Shown here in pieces: positions 1 through 13,500 of a stretch of DNA of 64,000 nucleotides. The translations under genes were made by a program, and so were the position numbers. This stretch comes from Oncomelania hupensis (lineage: Eukaryota > Mollusca > Gastropoda > Littorinimorpha > Pomatiopsidae). Each line of letters opens with the position of its first letter. The first letter of the stretch is position 1. Below the pieces are notes generated by a model, which worked only from the letters and a program-made list of their open reading frames with translations, was not told the origin of the DNA and ran no database searches. The stretch lies in assembly GCA_036898135.1 (NCBI GenBank), contig JBAHVR010000290.1, positions 1 through 64,000 of the forward strand, written 5' to 3'.

Positions 1-436
1 CTTTTTTCTGTGACATCGTTTTTGTGGGGGGGTTTCGAGGATTTTTTTTTTTTTTTTTTTTAACAATACAATCATATATATTTTGTGGATTTTTTTTTAG
101 GATATTTTTTTTTTAACAATACAATCATATATATAATAATACGATCGATGGTTTCTTCCACATTAAGCAGCAAAATCAACATCGAAAGCAGGCAGAAGTC
201 ACGGTGCAAATTATAGCACAAATAGTGTTAAAAACGGTACAGGTTGAGTGACTTCCAAGTCGCACACTCATATGCTGCACACAATAGGCTGCACAGCTCT
301 GATGACTTTATACAACATAGGCGTCTGAACTGAACATCGACTATTATTTGCGTGTTTCAGAACCCCGGCCCCAGGTGTCTGGAGGGTAGAACAGAGAAAG
401 CTCTAAACAAAATAAATGGAATAAGTATGGGGGGTG
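1..436. other. AT-rich intergenic DNA
   Basis: It contains poly-T runs near 42-61 and 92-100 and an imperfect local repeat of about 70 bp (around 60-78 and 113-131). I see no coding or RNA feature. Confidence 0.5.
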
Positions 437-1412
437 TTATCCTATCCAATCCCATAACTTGAAAGTCGTTGGGGCACCACAGATGATCATTTAACTCCAT
501 CTTTCTCTATCCTCAGCAATCCTCATGGCTTTGCTCAGTGTCAAGCTGTACTCCCACCTCTTCTCCTGTCTCCCTCTTCTTTTGCCTCCTTGCATCGTGC
601 CTTGCAAAATGGTCTTTGCAAGGCCTGATGCTCTGGTGACGTGGCCATGCCATCAGATTTTCAGTTTTTTTTACCACTGTGAGCATGTCATCATGTTGTC
701 CGATGGCATGTGTGATGTACTGTCGGTATTCGTCATTGGTGATGTGCTGGGTACAGGAAATGCCCAGAAGTCTTCTGTAGCAAGTCATCTCCTTGATTTG
801 TATTCTTCATTGTAGATTTGCTGTGAGGTTCCATGTTTCACAAGTGTATAGGAAGATGGATGACAAGGGAGCGCAGCAACCTTACCTTGGAGTGTAGACA
901 GGGTCCTGTCTTTCCAAATGGACTTCAACCTTGTCAGGGCAGCAGCTGTTTGTGCGATCCTGGAGAGGACTTTCTGTCGGGACCCATTGTCCAATACAAT
1001 TGCTCCTAAATGTTTGAAGCTGTGCACCGTGTTGAGGGATTGGCCTTGGACTTTGATGTCCGTGTTGATGCCATTGGAGTTGTTGGTCATCATTTTGGTC
1101 TTCTCTGCACTTATTTTCATTCCAAAGGCTCTGGAGGTGGTGTCAAGCCTCTGTACCAGCTGTTTTTGTTCCTCTCCAGCCAATCCATCAATGTCATCTG
1201 GAAAAACGGAGGTTGGAGATTGCTCTACCCATTATGCAGACTGTTTCCTTCATGATCCGCAAGGGCATCCAACATGATACGCTCCAGTAAAGTGTTGAAG
1301 AGTGATGGGGAGAGGAGGCAACCTTGAAGCACGCAGATTGTTGTTCTGAATGAGTTCTCGACTGCACTATTGTACAGGACTGCACTGGTAGCTTTGTTAT
1401 ACAGGCTTTCGA
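437..1412 (-). mobile_element. Degraded RTE-like LINE fragment (RT C-terminal half)
   Basis: On the minus strand this matches the 3' third of the RTE copies at 22641-25334 and 45114-48407. Shared peptide pieces include AFGMKISAEKTKMM, FKHLGAIV and SRIAQT. The 3' end at 437 has the family's TATCC-type tail. Frames are broken by indels, so only short pieces remain open. It is 5'-truncated near 1412, inside the region just after the GVRQGC motif. This is an old, dead copy. Confidence 0.85.
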
Positions 1413-2042
1413 CTTGAATAATGTTAATGATTAAAAAATAATGAGGAGTGTTGTAGCAGAGATTTTAACCTCTCTGGTTATAGTTGGTAAGCCTGCCCAT
1501 TTTTCCTTGATATTTTTTCCCCGGTAACAAAACTAAGATGAAAATCCATTCAAATGTATTTCCAGACAATTGCACACATAGCCGCAAAAATAAGCATTTT
1601 CAAAAGTGTACATTTTCGTGGTAGTGTTGTGACTATGCTTCATCCTAAGGAAACAAAATAAAATATTTTTGACATAAGAAAGAGGTCGAGATCAATGTTG
1701 TTAAAGAGGTTTGGCGTTGGGTGACTGATCATTATATTACATAACATGATTATTGCTTTAGGTCACTATATAACCTAGGCTACTTTTGTTTTAATTTAAT
1801 AAAATTAACTCAAAACTACTCAAAGGAATAGAAACAAACTTTTCACTTACTATTCTTGCTTTTCCATTATTCTAGACTGTATTTATGATCTCAGATTATA
1901 TATAACTATGACAGTTTTCAACGAATTGTGAAAAGTCAAGTACACTGATGATCTATAAACTTTGGTGACTTTGAAACTGGTGGAAATTGTTTGGTTGCAC
2001 TGTTCTCAGGTCATATGCTTATTTTTTTTCATTTTTCTGTGT
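1413..2042. other. Intergenic DNA, nothing recognised
   Basis: AT-rich sequence with short poly-T and poly-A runs. I see no ORF of note, repeat pair or RNA signature. Confidence 0.4.
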
Positions 2043-2290
2043 TTTTATGCTGTCCTGTCCTATTTTAACTCATAACTTGAAAGCCATTGGGGCACCTCAG
2101 ATGAACTTTTAACCAGTGTACACCATCTGTCTCCGTTCTCTGCAGCCCTCAAGGCTTTGCTCGGTGTCAAGCCAGTTCATTCTCAAATGTTGTCCTCCCA
2201 CCTCTTTTTCTGTCTCCCTCTTCTTCTGCCTCCTTGCACCATGTCTTGCAGGATTGTCTTTGCAAGGCCTAAAGCTCTGGTGATGTGTTA
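2043..2290 (-). mobile_element. RTE-like LINE 3' end fragment
   Basis: A short copy of the RTE 3' terminus in the same orientation as the fragment at 437-1412. The conserved C-terminal stretch encoding GARRQKKRE and NWLDTEQS, and the sequence just after the stop, are recognisable. Both termini are truncated or diverged. Confidence 0.75.
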
Positions 2291-3107
2291 TCCACACATC
2301 GTCATCCTTATAACCCGTAACTCAACCTATAGTTGGCACAAAAAAAACACCAAACATAGTCCATAAAAAAGAACATTAAAACTTTTTTTAAGAAACAACA
2401 GGAAAACACACAGAAAAGTTATGTTCTATTTACATATATTCTTTATTGCACATTGTAACTAACAATAAACTTCGAAGCACGGAATGTACTTACCTCTGAA
2501 TGACTACAGCATACAATAATCACCAGGGTTTTTTTTTTCTTTCCTTTAGTGCTGTATACATGTTGTATGCCAATGAAGCGTATGACACAATGAATGCATG
2601 TGTGACTGTGCAAGAAAGGATGTATTTCATTGTCGCCATGCCACACCAAAATCCTTGTAACGTTTTTACTTGGTGAATAAATATTCTTATCTTATCTTAT
2701 CTTTTTGCCACAATAAGTTGAAAAGTGTAGCCATGCCACAATAGAAGAGGAATTCATCCACAATCCATTCTGACCTTATTCTTCTGGCATGTTTTCTTTT
2801 CTAACAGCCATTTGTGTTGAATATAGGATTAAGACAAAACAGCTCCCCACCCATTCCCTCACTCCCCCCAAAATATATAAAAATATATTAAAGCAGGATC
2901 CTCTGAGACAAAACAAAGGTCACTACCTACCACTGAAATAAAAACTCTGTAACTGTACAGGTGTTTTCGCTTGTAATTAAACGGATACATGTGCATTTTT
3001 GTTTCTGACCCAACCAAATTTTGGAGAAAATCCTACACTCGATTCAGCAATGAAAAGTCATCCACATATAAGTCATTTAAAACAACAACAAAACTGTGGC
3101 GAGTCGT
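2291..3107 (-). other. LIN37 3' flank, possible 3' UTR
   Basis: This is downstream of the LIN37 stop (minus strand). A minus-strand AATAAA lies at 2442-2447, about 660 bp after the stop, and could be the polyadenylation signal. The 3' UTR end cannot be fixed from sequence alone. A (TTATC)n-like run lies at 2680-2703. Confidence 0.3.
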
Positions 3108-3201
3108 TCACTCTGTATTCCCAGCTCTATCATACATGCTGCGAAGTACAGTCAAGCTTCCAGCATACCGCATTTCATTCAACATGCCAGCATCTTTCCA
3201 C
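3108..3201 (-). CDS. LIN37: LIN37 exon 8 (C-terminus)
   Basis: Encodes [19 protein letters not shown] and RSMYDRAG, then TGA at 3110-3108. It matches the human WKEASHRNQLRYSESMKIL end. The acceptor is TTTTAG. Confidence 0.93.
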
Positions 3202-3684
3202 CTAAAACAATACCAACACAAACAAAAGCAAAATCAGTAACATACAAATAAAAGATTCAAATGTAAAAATACTCTGGATTTTTTGCCTTTTAATCGTAGG
3301 TAAGATTTTCGTTCCTTGTTAGTAAGTACTTTACTATTTAGTTTTGTCCATGTTTTATCCTCAAAGTCGTCATCAATCATCATCATCATCATTATTATCA
3401 ACATTGCCATCATCACTGTTATGGTCATAGTTATTTTATCGTAATTTGTTATTATTCGATTGGTCGATTGTTATTCTTTTTGTAATTCTTTCTGTTTTGC
3501 ATGGCCAAAACTAATTTTTCCACTATAATCCTTTGGACGAATAAAATTTTTTATGTCTTATGTGAGAGACAGTCTTCCTTGCCCTGGTTTAGTTTTATGA
3601 TGACAGTAGGAGTGGAAATAGGAATTATTCTTTTTTTTAAACATCAAACAGCAATATTTGAAAGGAAGCATCGACTATTTTGGG

Positions 3685-3736
<52 letters not shown>

Positions 3737-6700
3737 CATGTATTCAATGCTTGTTCTTAATTATAAATCAGTTTACAATTACAGATCACTTAAAACAAAT
3801 CCTTGTCTCTTTCGATGGTAGTGCATATACACACTAGAATCAAGCAAACTGATAGCAGACATATAGTTACAGGACTTTTTTATATTTTAGTCCATGGTGC
3901 TGCTGTATACACATTTTGAACCAAGTAAATTTAACCCCCCCAAAAATATGAATTTAAATTGTTTGTTTTAATGTGCTAAGCCTGTAGATGGGGTAAAAAA
4001 ACACTTACTGATTCCTGATCTGTTTCCATCGAATCATGTGATTCAGAAGCAGCTGTTCTGGAGCAGGTGCCAGCGCAGGATCCTATACAAAATAACAAAA
4101 CTAACTACCATTTCGTGACAAAACTGCAGAGATTTTGTGCTGGAAATTATAGGGAAAAACATTTCAGTTTGAACTGAAGTTGAAGGGTTTAGCGAGTACA
4201 TAAAATTGTGCAAATTAGAGGAGAAAGACCTTCAACAATCAACACAATACAAAAGGAAGAGAATTACAAAACACTTTCACTATCGACACTTATGACTAAT
4301 AAAGATTACTATATCACGAAACGTATTACAGGTCAGTTCCCTGGGATGTGAAGAATACCAATGTAACTGATTTTCATCATTAGATAACACTGTGATGGCC
4401 TTGAAACATGGATTCTATATACAGAGGTGCCAACCCCCTAAACTTCTTGTCAGTATTTCCGGACCTGTTTGTCAGTATTTTTAAACACTTGTCAGTATTT
4501 TTTTTTCCTCGCAAAACCCAGCCTATGACACTATAAAGTACATGGGTGCCACCAAAAAAATTTTCCAAAATCTGAAGGCAGGGGTCCGGGGGGCCGCCCA
4601 GGCCCCGATGGGGTCCCGGCGTAACGCCCTGGTAGGAGGTTAGGGGGGCAACGCCCCCCGATAGAAAAATATTACAATATTCAAAGCCAATTTAGAGGCC
4701 TCTCGTGAAAGCTGAAGAATGATTTACCACTATACATACAAGACACTCACATAGAACAAAAAAAAAACTACATAAAAAGACCAGGGCCTAACATTGGCAA
4801 AGGTGACTAAGTCCCCAGACTTAGTCAATGCAAATGGGAAACACATATGAACAATCAGAAGCATAGTTAAGATTGTTTAAACATTTTGTGAATGTGTATA
4901 AGAGGTGAGAGAAAGAAAAGCAAACACACACAAATATACACAATCAGGCGCGGATCTTTCCATTGTTGAGGGGGTGTGCACAGTGCACTAATGCGAAGTG
5001 GCGTAGCCACAAGTGCGAGCCTGCGAAGCAGGCGAGTGTACTAGGGGGGTCCGGGTACATGCCCTCCCCACCCCCCACCCCGGAAAAATTTGAAAATAAT
5101 GGTTAAAATCTGTGCAATCTGGTGCATTTTGGGCATTATTTTAAGGACTGAAAATAGGATTGTTGTGTGCTAAAAGTCCTCTTTAAGTTTAGTCCCCCCC
5201 CCCCCCCTCACACACACACAAACACCCCTCTGCAAACTCTGATGAAAAAATTTACAATAGCAGAACATCTTGCATAAAGGCTTATATTTACAATAGCAGA
5301 AGATCTTGCATAAAGGCTTATACAAAGACAGATAAAGTTACTGCAAATAAAACAAGAAATAGCCACTCACATCAGTTTTATTCAAAACTGACCTGATGCA
5401 TGTACAAGTTTGGTCACACACACACACACACACACACACACTAATTTGGAGACATGAATTGTGAAACTGTGTGGTGAGTGAGAATTAGTAATTTTTTTTC
5501 TCTTCTTTCTTCTCCTTTTCTCCCTCCTTTTCTTTTTTTTTTTTTTTTTTTTTTTTGGGACCGCCAGGGGGGTGTGCACGTGCACAAGTAGCACAAGAAC
5601 AAGATCCGCCCCTGCACAAGAACAAAAAGCATTGTTTTGGTTTTTTTTTCAAACCAGGCTGATCCAATTTTCTCAGCCACAACCGGCATTCATCGCCATC
5701 AGGATCAAACTTATCTGACATCCATTCCCACCCCCACTTATTCTTCATTCCCTTATCTACCTCTCACGCTTTTTTCTTTCCAGTATCGGTATTTTCCTCT
5801 AAAAACGGCATGATTGGAACACAAAGTCACAATATCCATGCTTCAGTCTCAAACCGGCCGGAAGTCATCAACCGGATACACGGGTTATGCCCCTTTCAGC
5901 TGTGCATCTTTACACAAATCTGATACAAATCTTGTTTCGTTTACTTTTATATAATTTTTTTTTACGATTTTTTTTTCGAAAAATCGGATTTCCGATTGTA
6001 GGCTTCAGCAAAAATCTGATTTTCCGACTGTAGGCGGAAAGGTGGCACCCATGTAAAGTAACGACAGGCTTCTCTCTGAAACAGAAGGCTATTTTCAGCC
6101 CTCTAAAATCACGATGAAAATCAGCTTGTTGAACACCACAATTTTTTTTACTCTAAAATCACCATGAAAATCAGCTTGTTGAACACAGCGACGTTCAGTG
6201 AGTGCAGGAGTACTATTCTGAGACCAGAAACCAGTACAGAAGCACCGCTGGCAAAGATAAACGATCGGCAACTTCTCCTCCGTATTTTTATAAAAGCTAC
6301 CGCATTTCAGTATTTAATTCACTTCGCCGGAATTAAATACGGTCAATCCGTACTGGTTGGCACCTCTGTTTATATCTTGTAAAAGTTAGATCATTTCGAT
6401 CAAGTATAGTGACCAATCAAAAGACTTCTTTCGTTTGTAGGTTTTATTAGGAATTTTAGTCACCAACCACTTCTTTCAAATGTAGGTTATATAGGAAAAT
6501 CCTCAGTCCCTTACCTTATGGATGTCCAGCCTTTCAGCGGGTTGAGCAAGCGGTATAGGAATTCTTGGGATGCCAGATTCCGTTTTCAAAGTCACAGGCG
6601 GTGGCAGTTGGTAAACGTTTTCCAAACCATCTCCCTGCCACAGAGGAAAGTAGTGCATTGATGCTTTTACTGAGAACGCTTACCAGTTCATTGAGCTGGT

Positions 6701-9700
6701 CAAGGTGTTGGATGAAATCAGAATTTAAAAAAAACAGCTGCTCAGCTGCAAACTGACCTTGTTAAAAGTTTCAAAAGAAAAGTACAATGATATTCATTTG
6801 ATCAAACATTTGTATCAATCTTGCAGGTAACATTAACCACATTATTCAATCCATTGTTCCTGTTTTCTATGTAAGTAAGTTTAATGAAAAATTTCTGCCC
6901 ACTTTAAAGTATTATATTTGCTGCTCAATGTGTCACACTGGGTGGGTTTTGTGTATGTGTTGATTTTCTCCAAGCAGAAAATTGCTTTTATTTCATATGA
7001 AAAAACTTGATTATTGCCTTTTTGAAATTCTCAAGCTCGTGAAACATAACAATACCGCTTATTGTTATCTTTTCCCCTACACTCCATACAATGATTCTTC
7101 AATCTTTAATACTACGTTTATTAATCAAAGTGTACAATTGGGTCACTGCATGAGAAAATCAGGCTAAAGTGTCAAATTTAGCAAATTTATTTCTTTATAA
7201 ATAGCACAAATTTATAAAATCATTTAATTTAAAAAATTTTAACTCATTGAAGTCGCAGAGTGCCAGACTCGGCATCATTCCAGAGTCGCAGGATTTTAGG
7301 CTATTTTTTTTTAAATCACACCAAATGTACTAGGCAACATAGAAACATAAAATAAATTGCAAATGAAGTATGTATTTTTAATTTCACTTACCACCAATCT
7401 GCTATAATCCTCCAGAAAAAAAATATTTTGCACCAAAAACACATCACTTTTGCAAAAAAAAACTTTTTTTTATAAGAAGCACAATATCATTATCTATATG
7501 TTGCACCCATTTCTTTATGAAAATATTTGATTATCTTGTTTTTATGAAGTAAAAATACTGTAGAAATGAATTTTACACAAAAATAATCATGAAAGCACAA
7601 TCTGAAGAGGCACATAACTAAAACAAAATTCTCCGAACAATTGGCGTTAAAAACGGGAAGCCATTGTGTAAACAAAGCATTTAACTAGGTTAGAACCAAT
7701 CGCGAGATTTCAAGAGAGAACTTTGTCAAAAATATGGTCAAAGGGAAGCAATCTACTCTTAAAAAGACCCCTTTCAAGTATGTGTATTGCTTAGTTCCCT
7801 TGGTACTCATTTTCCGTTATAAAAAAAATGTAAACACGCGACGTAAACAGAACTACTGCACGCTCCTCTGCGGCACCGCGAGTGCCGTCAAACCGTTTAC
7901 GGCCTGACTTCAATGAGTTAAAAAGCACAGAATTTAATTATCTGTACTAGTTTGTTTGCCATAATTTTTTTTTTAAGTATTTAACTTTCACTGACAGTTT
8001 GAGCCAATTTTTACATAGTTTAACTGTAGCTTGGAATAGCTGCTGGGCGACTTTGGCCGGGTTATCTCATGTAGCATCACAATTGACTTCTGCGGTAATA
8101 TTCTTTATACTGGTGAAGACTGGTGTGGCTTACATCTTCATTCTGGGCCTCAGGCAGAGGTATCGGCGATGGCGTCCTGTCCCTCTTCAATCGATACTGG
8201 TTGTGCATCCAGGCTCTGCAGATCGGGTACAGGGGCGTGTTTTCTTCATACTGGGCCATATCCACGCTACGATCGAACAGCTTCATCACAAAGGGCTCTG
8301 CAGAAAGAAAGACATTAAATGGTTGGCTCATCATAAAGACTTGAAGAGGCCAAGATGGCGGAATCAGCAGACACGCAAAGCGGTAGCTGGCAAGGAAATA
8401 TGATTTGAGTGGATATGTGGTGGTGTTGCACAGTCGGTCTTTGTTAATTCTGTGTGTTTAGTTGTGGTTTCATAATTGAAACATGTTTTTGTGATTTGCG
8501 GAATCAAGTTCGACCATTGAAACGGGATTGAAATCTCTCATTGAGCGACCTTGGAGTTCATTCTGTTTTCTATTATCGGGCTATTGTAGGCCTGTTTCAT
8601 CTGTGAACTGCTCTAAATCCTGGGTGTGTTTTATTTTGTAGGACTGTCAAGTGATAATGTTCAGTGCTGACAGTGGTACTTGCCGGGAATGGCTACTATT
8701 TCCCACTACTTCACCTCATCTGCTGGAAAACGTAAAGAACTTTTGTCAGAGTCAAGTGAAGGTAGTCCTGTATTAGGTCAACCTTTCAAAAAAATAAATC
8801 AAAATTTGTGCAGCGACAGTGACAGTTCATTTCACCTAGAAGGTGTAACCTGTGACAGTGACAGTATAGACTCCAAAATGGATATTCAGGAAACACTGCT
8901 TGCTATGCAAAGAACAATGAGTTTCTTATCTACGAAAAACGATATTCAAGAATTGAAAAGTGATATGGCTACTGAAATTGAAAAACTGAAGGCAGAATTT
9001 AGTTCAATGACTCAGAGAATGCAAGACAAAATAGAACAAATTGAGGGAAAGTGTTTTGAAGTGGAAATAAAGATTGACTCGATGACTGAGGAAGCAAAAA
9101 AGATCAAGAATGAGAATATAGAGTTGCGTCAGAAATTGGAGAAGGTGGAAGGTGATTTGAATGATTTACAGCAGTATGAAAGGCGTTGTAACTTGAGAAT
9201 TTATAATGTCAAGGAGAAAGCTGATGAAAAGACAGAAGGTGTTGTCAGTAAGATTTTGACAGAGCTGATTGGTGTAAAAACAACCCCAGAAGATTTTGAG
9301 GCCTGCCACAGGGTAGGTCAAGGTGGAGGCAGATCAGGCAGCAGCAACAACAACAGGAATACAAATCGCCCGATTCTAGTACGATTTAAAAATCGCAACC
9401 TTCGTGACAAAGTATTGGAAAGTAGGAAAAAACTGAAAGGAAATTCTGATAAAGTGACTGTGATGGAGGATCTAACTGCTTACAATGCAAAACTGTCTAA
9501 AGAGGCGTATCAGCATTCAGCAGTATTGGCCAGCTGGTCAAGTAATGGAAAGATTTTTGCTAAACTTAAAAATGGAAAGAGATTACAATTGAAATATGGG
9601 ACAGATGTGGACAAATTGTTCCAAAAGGAAATGACAGTGAAATGACAGTTAATTGACAGGCAAACTAAAAGTATGTGACTCATTGGCAGGTTCCAGGGTG

Positions 9701-10539
9701 CTCGCAACTGTTTTTACGTAGGCCTAATTCAGTGCTGTATATGACGGTGACTTTTTTGTATCTCACTTGATATGTAGAATCAGCTATATAGGTCACGATG
9801 CTTAATAGTGGAGTATGCGGATTGGTTGCAATTTCTTATTGCTACTTTCTACAGTGAAGGCCTACGTTAGTATAAACAGAAATGTTTTCTCTTTAGTAGT
9901 TGGGTCAGATTGTTTGATTTTATTTGTCCGGAATTTGGATTTGTTCCTCCGCCTTTCCGTAACTACATTATAGCTTTTGTTTGTGTTGTTTTTTGGTTAA
10001 AATAGTTGCTTTATATATTATAAATATACTATTATATCATTTAATTTCCCCTCCCCCTCTACCCCGCTTTTATTTTTAGCTTTCCAAAATATATATTACT
10101 TAGTAAGATTTAATAATATATAATACAATTTTCTTCACTCTCCTTTTTTTCTTATTTAGACTTTTTACATTTTCCCCTCTATTGGCATTTATTACTGTCG
10201 TTGGTTATTGTGGTTTATTACTATAATTACTATAATTAATGCTGCTATTGTTTATCTTATTATTACAGTTATTGCTGTAACTATTAGCATTCACTTCTTG
10301 TGTGAGCATGTTGTGTGTGTGTTCTTTAGTGTGTGTTGTATCCTTGTATGCATATATATGATTTAAATAATGAATTAACTGTAAATTATTATTAAGATGA
10401 TCCAAGAGGATCATAAGAGTATTATCTAATGTTATTTTTGTTGCAAGTATGTGATGTGGTTTGATTTATTGTAAAGATTTTTTGATGCAATGATATTTAT
10501 TGAACACATGCTCTTTATTTATTTATTTATTTTTTATGC

Positions 10540-10585
<46 letters not shown>

Positions 10586-13500
10586 TTATTTATTTATTTA
10601 ATTTTGTGTTTGTATAGGCAATACACGAACAGAGTTTTGTGTTTGTGTAGAGGAAAATAGTTGTTAGTATTTTGTTGTTGTTGTTGTTGTTGTGTTTGAT
10701 TATGAAAAGCACCATTGGCATTGCTTAATTGGAAAATATTTACTTTACTATACGTTTGTATGAGCAGAGCTAATGGCGGCATAAAGAATATATATATTTA
10801 GTTTGAATTTGTGGAACTTTGTGTGTGTGTGTGTGTGAATGTGCTTGTGAAAGTTGCTTTGTTATAAATACAATTTGTTTACAGGAAAGGTCCGATGTTT
10901 GACGTGAAGACTGTATTGCATTGGGTATATGCATATGACATGTAATGTAATGTAATGCCAATGACCAAAAACTGTCCTGTTGACCTGTAAATATCTCACT
11001 TTAAAGGTTTTTTTTTTTTTTTTTTTTTTTAAATTGTTGTTTTGTTTTGTTTTGTTTTGTTTTGTTTGGAGTAACGTTAGAGAACTATCTCTTGTTTTTC
11101 AAATATATAATGATATAAGATTAATAGGCTCTCTCATCAAGAGCAATGGGCTGTATAAGTAGACATGTTTTTTATATTTCATGTTGTAATGTGCATTCGC
11201 TGTTTGATGGTTTATGATCACCTTGTGGAAAGGTTGGTATAAGATAATAAGTGACTAAGTGATTTTAAAATATTTATTTATTTCTATTAATTATATTTAC
11301 ACTTTATTTATTTTTATTAATTTTGTTTCTTTCTTTTCTTTTTTTTTTTTTTTTTTTCTTGCAACATTTAAGGTTTTATTGTGTCCTAAAAGAGGTAAAT
11401 GACATGAATCTTTTTTATGTGTGTGCTGTTGATGATGTATTGGTACTTATTGAATTTTTTCATTGTATTTGAGCAAAAGGAAATCTTTAGTGTCATTGTA
11501 TGTATGTGTGTGTAGGTGTGCGTGTGTATGTATTTGCTGAATATAAGTACTACTGTTTAATTAGATAATGTTTAACATATATTGTGTGTGGGCACATGCG
11601 TAAATTGGATATGATCTACTTTGTTATTGTTTGATTTAAACAAGGGAGGAAACTAAAGAAAGAGAAAAGAAGAGATAGATGTTTAGTTCTTGAGTGATGG
11701 TTCTTTTGCAGTTTGTACACGCTGATATTTGGGGTGGGGGAGGTAGGAGAAGATAAATCACTAGTTTTTAATTATTTTATTATACAGAATTGTCTTATTT
11801 ATTTTTGTTTATTTTTACATTATTATTGTTGTTATTACTATTGCTGTTGTTATTATTGCTGTTATTATTATTATATTATTATCATATCAGGATATGACCT
11901 ACTTTGTTATTGTTTGATTTAAACAAGGGAGGAAACTAAAGAAAGAGAAAAGAAGAGATAGATGTTTAGTTCTTGAGTGATGGTTCTTTTGCAGTTTGTA
12001 CACGCTGATATTTGGGGTGGGTGAGGTAGGGGAAGATAAATCATTAGTTTTTAATTATTTTATTATATTGAATTGTCTTATTTATTTTTTGTTTATTTTT
12101 ACATTATTATTGTTGTTATTACTATTGCTGTTGTTATTATTGTTGTTATTATTATTATATTATCATCACATTTATTACACTTTTTTCCCCCTTTCATTTA
12201 AAATAATTATTGATTGACCGGCTGTGTAACCGTGCACCGCTTTTTGAAATTCCGCCATTTGGAACTCTTGTAAAAACGTGTTTTTTTTTGTTATTTTCTT
12301 CGTCTTCTCTATCTTTTTGATTTCCTTTTTTTTAATTTTCTTCAGAGAGAGCGTGACGTCTATTTTCTTGTATTTTAATGGATAATACAGTTTCTATTTT
12401 ATCAGCAAATTGTCAAGGTTTGAATAATGCCCAAAAAAGACGTGACATTTTTCATTTCTTTAAAATTAAAAAGTACGATATTTACTTCTTGCAAGACACA
12501 CATTTTGAAACTAAGTTAGAGACATATATTAGGTCGGAGTGGGGTTATAAGGCATACTTTGCCTCTTTTAATTCAGTATCAAGGGGCGTTGCAGTTCTTT
12601 TCAACAATACATTTGAATTTAAGGTTAAAAAAGTTGAAGGTGATAGCAGTGGGAATTATTTGCTTGTTCTAATACAAATAAAGGATGAAGATTATTTACT
12701 TGTAAATATTTATGGCCCAAACAGAGATGATCCTGAGTTTTTTAAGAATATTAATAATAAAATTTTAGGATTTAATTGTCAAAACGTAGTAGTAGCTGGT
12801 GATTGGAATTTGGTATTAGATCCCTCCAAAGACTATGAAAATTATAAAAATATAAACAACGTAAAAGCACAAGAAACAGTCTTTCAATTAATGGATAACT
12901 TAGATTTGTGCGACATCTGGCGTGAATTGAATCAGGATTGCCGTCGTTTTACTTGGCGTCGCAGTAATCCGTTTCAGCAGAGTAGACTTGATTTTTTTTT
13001 AATTTCGGAATCTATCTTGCCCAATGTACAGGATACAGATATTTTGTGTGGTTACAGAACTGATCATTCCTACATTACTTTACAACTACAATTAGAACAA
13101 AAAGATACAAAAAGAAACACATTTTGGAAATTTAATGCATCATTGTTAAAAGACAAGAATTATCTAGAAGAAATAAATACTGTAATAGATAATGTTATTC
13201 AAGATTATGCTGCTTTAACTTACAGTAGAGAATACTTGTTACAAATGAGTTCAAAGGATATTCACTTTACAATTTCTGAGGATTTGTTTTTAGATTTTCT
13301 AATGATGAAGATTAGGTCGAAAACTATATCTTATGCAACAGGGAAAAAGAGAAAGGATAGTGAAAGAGAGAAAAGGCTGGAAGAAGAAATAAATGACATT
13401 GATAAAAAAATAAATAGAAATCAAACAGATGCTGAATTATTAGATCAAAAGAAACAAGAATTAAGGATAATAAGAGAAAAGCGAATGGAAGGTGTGCTTC

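Larger units (their letters stand above)
4421..6370. mobile_element. Outer inverted-repeat DNA element in LIN37 intron 6
   Basis: The left end ACAGAGGTGCCAACC (4421-4435) is the inverse of GGTTGGCACCTCTGTT (6355-6370). The flanks share TATAT as a possible 5-bp TSD (4416-4420 and 6371-6375). The CAGAGGTG start is hAT-like. No transposase ORF survives. A second inverted-repeat element (4541-6053) sits inside it. Confidence 0.6.
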
